A program made the position numbers and the translations under genes. From FEN-1219 sp963817615 (GTDB lineage: Bacteria; Pseudomonadota; Gammaproteobacteria; Steroidobacterales; Rariloculaceae): DNA of 64,000 bases. The stretch is taken from assembly GCA_963817615.1 (NCBI GenBank), contig CAWFPH010000002.1, positions 2,108,001 through 2,172,000 on the forward strand, given 5' to 3'. Under the pieces are notes generated by a model. The model saw nothing but the letters and a program-made list of their open reading frames with translations. It did not search any database and was not told the DNA's origin. Position 1 is the stretch's first letter. The number at the start of each line of letters is the position of its first letter. This document shows, piece after piece, positions 58,496-64,000 of this stretch.

Positions 58496-60346
58496 TCAGA
58501 ACATCTCGGATTTGTCGGGCTCGGCCGGTTTGCCGCTCCGGTAGCGGTTCGGTATGAAATCGCCCGTGATCATGTCGTGGTACGACAGTCCCGGGCCGAC
58601 CATCGGATATACGCCGGCCTCAGGGTCGATCACGACCTCGAGGAAGGCAGGTCCGCGGTAGCTCAAGAATTCCGCGATCACCTGCGGCACGTCTTGCTTC
58701 GAGTCGAGGCGCTTGGCGTAGCCGAAGCCGTCGGCTTCGGCGGTCTTGACGAAATCCTTCTTGCGCAGCGACTTGTCGCTTGCCGACAGTCTGCCTTTGA
58801 AGAACAACCGCTGCCACTGCATCACCATGCCGTCGCCGAAGTTGTTCAGCACGACGACCTTGATCGGCAGGCCGTACGTGGTGACGGTTTCGAGCTCGCC
58901 CAGATTCATGCGGATGCTCGCGTCGCCGTCCACGTCGATCACGAGCTTGCCGGGACGGGCGAGCTGTGCGCCGATTGCGGCCGGCAGTCCAAAGCCCATG
59001 GTTCCCATGCTGCCGGAGGTGAGCCACAGGCGCGGCTCGCGAAAGTCGCAGTACTGCGCTGCCCACATCTGATGCTGGCCCACTCCGGTCGAGATGATCG
59101 CCTCGCCCTTGGTAAGGGCGTTGATCGTCTCGAGGACGTACTGCGGCTGGATGAGCTTGCTGCCGCGGTCGTAGTTCAGCGCATAGGTGGATTTGAGCTC
59201 GGCGATCTCCGCGAGCCATTGGCCATTGTTCGTGCCGAAGCCCGTCCGCCGTGCGTATGCGACGAGCGTCTCGAGCGCTTCGCCGAGCAGTCCGACGTGA
59301 TACCAGTCGGCCTTCCGGACCTTGTGAATCTCCGACGGGTCGACATCGAAGTGCAGCACGTGCTTTGCTTTCGCGGCGAACTTGCTTGGCATGCCGGCGA
59401 CACGATCGTCGAACCGTGCGCCCATGGCGATCAAGAGGTCGCAGTCGTCGACGGCGTAATTGGCGCTGGCGGTGCCGTGCATGCCGAGCATGTGCAGCGA
59501 CAGCGGCTGCGTCGTGTCGAAGCCCCCGAGCCCCATCAGTGTCATGGTGACGGGAATCTTGAAGGTGTTGGCGAACGCGCCCAGTGCGCCGCTTGCGTTC
59601 GCGTTGATCACACCGCCTCCGGCGTAGATCAACGGCCGCTTGGCGGCGGCCAGCATCGCAAAGAATTGCTCGCACGCGGAGTCCGAGAGTCGATTGCCCT
59701 CGATGCCGGCGAGGCGCTGCCGATAGCCCGGAATGGGCAGCCGGCCGTCACCCTGGAATTCGCCGATCCAGTTTTGCACGTCCTTCGGCACGTCGACCAC
59801 TACCGGTCCCGGCCGACCCGTGCGCGCGATCTCGAATGCCGTGCGCACGGTCGCTTCGAGCCGCTCGGGATCGGTGACGAGGAATACATGCTTGGCGACG
59901 GACCCCATGAGTGCGCTGACCGGGGCTTCCTGGAACGCGTCGCTGCCGATCGCGCCGGTCGGGACTTGGCCGCAGATCACGACGATCGGGATCGAATCCG
60001 CCGTGCAGTCGCGCACGGGTGTCACGCAATTCGTGGCGCCGGGTCCAGACGTCACCATCACGACGCCGACGCGCCCGCTTGCGCGAGCGTATCCCGCAGC
60101 CATGAAGCCCGCGCCTTGCTCGTTGGCCGGCACGATCAGCGGCATGGGCTCGACGCCGTCGCGGGCATGGGTTTGGTTGTAGCGGAACACGGCGTCGTAC
60201 GTCGGCAAGATCGCGCCCCCGCTGTAGCCGAAAATCGTGTCGACGCCTTCGTCGGCCAACACCTGGATCAGAATGTCGGCGCCGCTCATACGGGTGCCCG
60301 CCAGCGGGTGGGCGTTAGTGAGCTTCGGTTGGATCAGCGTGTCCAT
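58496..60346 (-). CDS. ilvI: Acetolactate synthase large subunit
   Basis: This 616-residue TPP- and FAD-dependent enzyme joins two pyruvates, or pyruvate and 2-oxobutyrate, in branched-chain amino-acid synthesis. VPANEQGAGFMAAGYARA supplies the TPP-activating Glu, TSGPGATNCVTP and GRPGPVVVDVPKDVQ the FAD domain approach, and DVDGDASIRMNLGELET the metal-binding GDG-N motif. Length and motifs fit AHAS, not pyruvate oxidase. The unusual point is its orientation: it diverges from the small-subunit gene, with 128 bp between their starts, instead of forming an ilvIH operon. Confidence 0.95.
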   Translation of the reverse strand: MDTLIQPKLTNAHPLAGTRMSGADILIQVLADEGVDTIFGYSGGAILPTYDAVFRYNQTHARDGVEPMPLIVPANEQGAGFMAAGYARASGRVGVVMVTSGPGATNCVTPVRDCTADSIPIVVICGQVPTGAIGSDAFQEAPVSALMGSVAKHVFLVTDPERLEATVRTAFEIARTGRPGPVVVDVPKDVQNWIGEFQGDGRLPIPGYRQRLAGIEGNRLSDSACEQFFAMLAAAKRPLIYAGGGVINANASGALGAFANTFKIPVTMTLMGLGGFDTTQPLSLHMLGMHGTASANYAVDDCDLLIAMGARFDDRVAGMPSKFAAKAKHVLHFDVDPSEIHKVRKADWYHVGLLGEALETLVAYARRTGFGTNNGQWLAEIAELKSTYALNYDRGSKLIQPQYVLETINALTKGEAIISTGVGQHQMWAAQYCDFREPRLWLTSGSMGTMGFGLPAAIGAQLARPGKLVIDVDGDASIRMNLGELETVTTYGLPIKVVVLNNFGDGMVMQWQRLFFKGRLSASDKSLRKKDFVKTAEADGFGYAKRLDSKQDVPQVIAEFLSYRGPAFLEVVIDPEAGVYPMVGPGLSYHDMITGDFIPNRYRSGKPAEPDKSEMF

Positions 60347-60391
60347 GGGTCGAGGAATCGTGGCGCGAAGCGGAGCTTTGCAGCGGGAGTC

Positions 60392-60420
60392 TTGACGAAA
60401 AGATACTGCATTGCAATACC
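60392..60420 (+). promoter_or_regulatory. Possible promoter of ilvH-proBA
   Basis: TTGACG (60392-60397, one mismatch from consensus) and AATACC (60415-60420) are 17 bp apart. The -10 element is weak. Transcription would begin near 60427, 48 nt before the ilvH ATG. This is the best candidate in the 128-bp divergent region. Confidence 0.35.
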
Positions 60421-60474
60421 TGTTGTTCTACGCCAACATTGATCTCTTTCGCTTTGGCGCCGCTGCAGAATCGC

Positions 60475-60972
60475 ATGAGGCACATCATTTCCATACTCCT
60501 GCAGAACGAAGCGGGGGCCCTGGCGCGCGTCGCGAATCTATTCTCTTCGCGCGGCTACAACATCGAAAGCCTCAACGTGGCCCCGACTGCGGACGAGAGC
60601 GTCTCGCGGCTCACCCTCGTGACGACCGGTCCCGACGACGTGATCGATCAAATCACCAAGCAGCTCGCCAAGCTCGTCGATGTCGTCGAGCTCGCCGACA
60701 TGACCAGCGCGGACCACATCGAGCGCGAGCTCGCGTTGTTCAAGCTCGACTTGAAGAACGGTGGCGCGGAGAAGCTCGCGGCGACCGTGAAGCAATTCGA
60801 CGCGCGAATGCTGAGCGACCAGCATGGGCACTACACCGTGGAGGTCGTGGGCGGGAGCCAAGAGATCGATCGATTCTTGAAGCGCGTCGCGGGCGTTACG
60901 GACGTGCTTGCCGTCGTGCGCAGCGGTGCAATGGCGGTCACGCGAGGCGTGCCGGCGCGACAGCGCGACTGA
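60475..60972 (+). CDS. ilvH: Acetolactate synthase small (regulatory) subunit
   Basis: This 165-residue protein starts MRHIISILLQNEAGALARVA, the first ACT domain, which binds valine as feedback inhibitor. The second ACT-like segment follows after residue 75, with GHYTVEVVGGSQEIDRF. Length (about 163) matches E. coli IlvH rather than the shorter IlvN. ATG 60475 was chosen at the first ACT strand; an earlier TTG (60439) would add 12 unrelated residues. It lies opposite to the large-subunit gene and 32 bp ahead of proB on the same strand, so it may be expressed with proline biosynthesis. Confidence 0.93.
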   Translation: MRHIISILLQNEAGALARVANLFSSRGYNIESLNVAPTADESVSRLTLVTTGPDDVIDQITKQLAKLVDVVELADMTSADHIERELALFKLDLKNGGAEKLAATVKQFDARMLSDQHGHYTVEVVGGSQEIDRFLKRVAGVTDVLAVVRSGAMAVTRGVPARQRD

Positions 60973-61004
60973 GCGCGCGCTGCGGCCGATCGACAACGCG
61001 CCCC

Positions 61005-62153
61005 ATGAGCACGCCCGCGCCCGTCAGCCATTCCGAGCGGCTCGCAAACGCTCGCCGCATCGTCATCAAGATCGGCTCCGCCCTGTTCGTCGACCAGCGG
61101 ACCGGCACGCTCGACCGATCGTGGCTCGAGGGCGTTTGTGCGGACGTGGCCGATCTCCGTCGCGCCGACAAGGACATCGTAGTCGTCTCGTCGGGCGCCG
61201 TCGCGCTCGGTACCCGCGAGCTCAAGCTCGATCCGCGCCGCGCGCGTCTCGAGGACAGCCAGGCCGCGGCGGCCGCCGGACAGATCGTGCTTGCACATGC
61301 CTATCAAGAAGTGCTGCGCGGTTTCGGTATCACGGCCGCGCAAGTGCTGCTGACGATCGACGACAGTGAAAGTCGGAGGCGCTATCTCAACGCGAGTAAG
61401 ACGTTGTTGACGCTGCTCGCCTATGGGGCCGTGCCGGTCGTGAACGAGAACGACACGGTTGCGACGCAAGAGCTGCGTTACGGCGACAACGACCGCTTGG
61501 CTGCACGTGTGGCCCAAATGGTCAGTGCCGAGTGCCTCGTGCTCCTGTCCGACGTGGACGGGCTGTACACCGCCGATCCGCGGCGCGATAGCGGTGCGCG
61601 TCACATCGGCGAGGTGACGGAGCTCAAGAGAGAGATTTGGGAAATGGCGGGTGGCCCGGGCTCCACTCACGGGTCGGGCGGAATGCGAACGAAGCTCGAT
61701 GCCGCGCGGATTGCGGTCGGCGCCGGCTGTCGCATGTGCATCGCCACCGGTCGCATCGCGCGGCCGATCAGCGCCCTCATGAGCGGGGGGCGCGCCACGT
61801 GGTTCTTGCCGAGCGCCACGCCGAGCGCCGCCCGTAAACAGTGGATCGCGGGCACTCTGAGCGCGAAAGGCTGCGTGCGCGTCGATCCCGGAGCGGAGCG
61901 GGCCCTCGCGTCGGGACGGAGCCTTTTGCCCGCGGGCGTCACGGCCGTGGAGGGCGATTTCGAGCGCGGCGATGCCGTCCGCGTGCTCGCGAGCGACGGG
62001 CGCGAGCTCGGACGCGGGCTGGTGGCCTATGCCGCCGACGAGGCGCGCTTGATCGTGGGCCAGCAATCGCAGCGGATCGCCGAGGTGTTGGGTTATCGCG
62101 GCCGCGATGAGATCATCCACCGCGACGACCTTGTATTGGTCGACTCGAGATGA
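61005..62153 (+). CDS. proB: Glutamate 5-kinase
   Basis: This 382-residue amino-acid kinase phosphorylates glutamate in the first step of proline synthesis. VIKIGSALF is the nucleotide-binding start, VVSSGAVALG the second loop, NENDTVATQELRYGDNDRL the glutamate-binding region and SDVDGLYTADP a further motif. After about residue 275 a PUA domain follows (KGCVRVDPGAERALA onward). Feedback control by proline is expected from the family. It overlaps no gene: proA starts 4 bp after its stop, giving a clear proBA operon. Confidence 0.95.
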   Translation: MSTPAPVSHSERLANARRIVIKIGSALFVDQRTGTLDRSWLEGVCADVADLRRADKDIVVVSSGAVALGTRELKLDPRRARLEDSQAAAAAGQIVLAHAYQEVLRGFGITAAQVLLTIDDSESRRRYLNASKTLLTLLAYGAVPVVNENDTVATQELRYGDNDRLAARVAQMVSAECLVLLSDVDGLYTADPRRDSGARHIGEVTELKREIWEMAGGPGSTHGSGGMRTKLDAARIAVGAGCRMCIATGRIARPISALMSGGRATWFLPSATPSAARKQWIAGTLSAKGCVRVDPGAERALASGRSLLPAGVTAVEGDFERGDAVRVLASDGRELGRGLVAYAADEARLIVGQQSQRIAEVLGYRGRDEIIHRDDLVLVDSR

Positions 62154-62157
62154 GCCG

Positions 62158-63444
62158 ATGAGCACGGTGCAGCGAGAGCGCAGCTCGGAACTCTACGACA
62201 GCATGATGGCGATCGGCCGGAACGCGCGAGCCGCAGCCGGCGCGCTCGCCCAAGCTTCGTCCGATATCAAGCGACGGGCGCTCGAGACCGCGGCGCGCGA
62301 ATTGCGCGCCGCCGCCGACGTGGTGCTTGCCGCCAACGCCGAGGACGTGGCAGCGGCGCGTGCCGCAGGTCTGAGCGGCGCGATGCTCGATCGCCTCGCG
62401 CTCGATCCGGAGCGGCTCGAGGCGACGGCCGCCGGGCTCGAGACCGTCGCGGCGCTCGACGATCCGATCGGTCAGGTCATTGCGCAATGGGACAGACCGA
62501 ACGGCCTCAACATTGCACGCGTCCGCGTGCCGCTCGGGGTGATCGGCATCATTTATGAAAGCCGCCCGAATGTGACCGCCGATGCGGCCGCCCTCTGCCT
62601 CAAGAGCGGCAATGCGGCCATATTGCGCGGCGGCTCGGAGAGCGCACGCTCGAGCGCCGCAATCCATGCTTGTCTCACACAAGCCCTCGTTGCGCACGGG
62701 CTGCCGGCGAGCGCAGTGCAGATGTTGCCGACGCAAGATCGAGAAGCCGTCGGCATCATGTTGCGCGATATGGCGCAATACATCGACGTGATCGTGCCGC
62801 GCGGAGGCAAGAGCTTGGTTGCGCGTGTGCAGCAGGATGCCCGCGTGCCCGTGATGAGTCACCTCGAGGGCATCTGCCATACGTTCGTTCACGCAGCTGC
62901 CGATCTCGCGATGGCGCGGCGTATCGTGGTGAATGCCAAGATGCGCCGTACCGGTATCTGCGGCGCAACGGAAGCGATCCTGGTCGATCGTGCCTGCGCA
63001 GCGACGCATCTCGCACCGATCGTGCGCGGCCTCCTCGAGGCGGGCTGCGAAGTCCGCGGCGACGCGGCGACGCAAGCCGCCGATTCACGCGTGCGTGCGG
63101 CAACGGAGTCCGATTGGGGCAAGGAGTTCCTCGACGCGATCGTCGCGGTGCGCGTCGTCGACGGGCTCGATCAGGCCCTCGACCACATTCGTCGCTACGG
63201 CTCGGCACACACGGACGCGATCGTGACGGCCGATCACGCGGCCGCCGAACGATTTCTGGGTGAGCTCGACAGCGCGATCGTGATGCACAACGCGTCCACA
63301 CAGTTCGCGGACGGTGGCGAATTCGGCATGGGCGCCGAGATCGGCATCGCCACCGGCAAGATCCATGCGCGCGGCCCCGTCGGCGCCGCGGAGCTTACGA
63401 GCTACAAGTACCAGGTGCGCGGCACCGGCCAAATACGGCCGTAA
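62158..63444 (+). CDS. proA: Gamma-glutamyl phosphate reductase
   Basis: This 428-residue NADPH-dependent reductase converts gamma-glutamyl phosphate to glutamate semialdehyde. GVIGIIYESRPNVTADA is the cofactor-binding part, and MRRTGICGATEAIL contains the catalytic Cys. QFADGGEFGMGAEIGIATG and GPVGAAELTSYKY are family signatures near the C-terminus. The start ATG at 62158 was chosen because it directly follows the proB stop; an upstream frame would overlap proB by 15 codons. Enzyme and position confirm the proline route. Confidence 0.96.
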   Translation: MSTVQRERSSELYDSMMAIGRNARAAAGALAQASSDIKRRALETAARELRAAADVVLAANAEDVAAARAAGLSGAMLDRLALDPERLEATAAGLETVAALDDPIGQVIAQWDRPNGLNIARVRVPLGVIGIIYESRPNVTADAAALCLKSGNAAILRGGSESARSSAAIHACLTQALVAHGLPASAVQMLPTQDREAVGIMLRDMAQYIDVIVPRGGKSLVARVQQDARVPVMSHLEGICHTFVHAAADLAMARRIVVNAKMRRTGICGATEAILVDRACAATHLAPIVRGLLEAGCEVRGDAATQAADSRVRAATESDWGKEFLDAIVAVRVVDGLDQALDHIRRYGSAHTDAIVTADHAAAERFLGELDSAIVMHNASTQFADGGEFGMGAEIGIATGKIHARGPVGAAELTSYKYQVRGTGQIRP

Positions 63445-63476
63445 CGGGCTTGCACGGATCGCGGCCGGCCCCGTCG

Positions 63477-64000
63477 ATGCAGTCCGGATCTGCACCGCTC
63501 GATCTGATCGTGATCGGCGCCGGCATCAACGGCGCCGCGATCGCGCGCGAGGCCGCGCTGTCGGGGCTGCGCGTGCTGCTCGTCGAACGCGGCGATCTCG
63601 GTGCCGGGACGACCGGCGCATCGTCGCGCCTGATTCACGGCGGGCTGCGCTACCTCGAGCATCTGGAGCTCGGCTTGGTCCGCGAATCGCTCGTCGAGCG
63701 GGAGCGGCTGTTGCGAGCCGCTCCCCATCTCGTCGCACCGCTGGAGCTGTGCATTCCGTTGTACGAAGGCGCGCGTCGCAAGCCTTGGCAGATCGGGCTT
63801 GGCCTGACCCTGTACGACTGGCTGGCGTCGGGCAGCACGTTGCCGAATCATTCGCGGCTCACGCGCGATGCGCTGCTCGGGCGCATTCCGAGCTTGAACC
63901 CCTCCGGCTTGCTGGCTGGCGTGAGCTACTTCGATGCCCAGGCCCGTTTTCCGGAGCGGCTCGTCGTCGAGAACGTCCGCGACGCCGTGGAGCACGGCGC
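63477..64000 (+). CDS. glpD: FAD-dependent glycerol-3-phosphate dehydrogenase, 3' truncated by window
   Basis: The first 174 residues are visible. LIVIGAGINGAAIAREAALS is the FAD-binding motif, VLLVERGDLGAGTTGASSRL and IHGGLRYLEHLELGLVRESL are GlpD/GlpA signatures, and APHLVAPLELCIPLYEGARR follows. The enzyme oxidises glycerol 3-phosphate at the inner membrane and feeds electrons to quinone. The ATG is 32 bp behind the proA stop. The rest lies outside the window, so completeness cannot be judged. Confidence 0.92.
   Translation, partial: MQSGSAPLDLIVIGAGINGAAIAREAALSGLRVLLVERGDLGAGTTGASSRLIHGGLRYLEHLELGLVRESLVERERLLRAAPHLVAPLELCIPLYEGARRKPWQIGLGLTLYDWLASGSTLPNHSRLTRDALLGRIPSLNPSGLLAGVSYFDAQARFPERLVVENVRDAVEHG

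Noticed and set aside
1..64000. Insertion sequences, prophage, integrase or tRNA genes
   Set aside because: No transposase, integrase, phage structural or cloverleaf-like sequence was seen in any intergenic region.

Overview
The window is a GC-rich, gene-dense bacterial chromosome segment with very short intergenic gaps. I found no insertion sequence, prophage, integrase, tRNA, rRNA or CRISPR array. The outer-membrane machinery (TonB-dependent receptor, PlpD-like patatin autotransporter, OmpA protein), Lon, squalene-hopene cyclase, an RpoH-like promoter and two RpoN-like promoters suggest a Gram-negative proteobacterium. The best guess is a gammaproteobacterium of the Steroidobacter/Nevskiales/Xanthomonadales neighbourhood. 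That placement is inferred, since no phylogenetic marker is present.

Layout. 1-2820: 3' part of an MsbA-like ABC exporter, then an OpgC-like acyltransferase. 2855-4917: secreted Cys-Cys esterase (minus) diverging from a periplasmic S1/P1 nuclease. 5108-12823: a surface-glycan-like block with a TATAAT promoter, an unknown membrane protein, an AlgI-like MBOAT acyltransferase and an SGNH partner, facing a GT2 glycosyltransferase and an alkaline-phosphatase-superfamily protein, with a divergent GMC oxidoreductase. 12942-17192: MacAB-like efflux operon with two FtsX permeases. 17352-21954: YcbK-like Tat protein, trxB, an autoregulated TetR gene and a divergent patatin autotransporter. 22036-28555: EamA transporter, class III aminotransferase, a small membrane protein, an SPFH protein paired with a 58-residue ribbon-helix-helix protein, and two tandem Cys/Met-metabolism PLP enzymes. 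28561-32745: an 8-bp tandem repeat, squalene-hopene cyclase, a small lipoprotein, cysteine synthase and a DUF4399-type protein.

32910-45378 is the most interesting region. It is one apparent transcription unit of ten genes. It starts at a sigma-54-like promoter and ends at a strong intrinsic terminator. It encodes a Gly/Ser-rich lipoprotein, a second lipoprotein, a minimal Ser/Thr-kinase-like protein, a membrane TPR protein, an FHA-like/PEGA/FGE-like membrane protein whose FGE domain has no cysteine, a small acidic-tailed secreted protein, an actin-like/FHA fusion, two membrane VWA proteins sharing an N-terminal CGFG signature, and an OmpA protein. Predicted locations run from cytoplasm to peptidoglycan and outer membrane. 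I propose an undescribed phospho-signalling or surface-assembly apparatus.

45378-54097: bioF-bioD, lon with an RpoH-like promoter, a fused APH/P-loop kinase, a phosphomannomutase and bioA. 54270-58464: a near-consensus sigma-54 promoter driving a TonB-dependent receptor and a TPR-sulfotransferase. 58496-64000: acetolactate synthase large and small subunit genes in unusual divergent arrangement, then proB, proA and the 5' part of a glpD-like gene that runs off the window.
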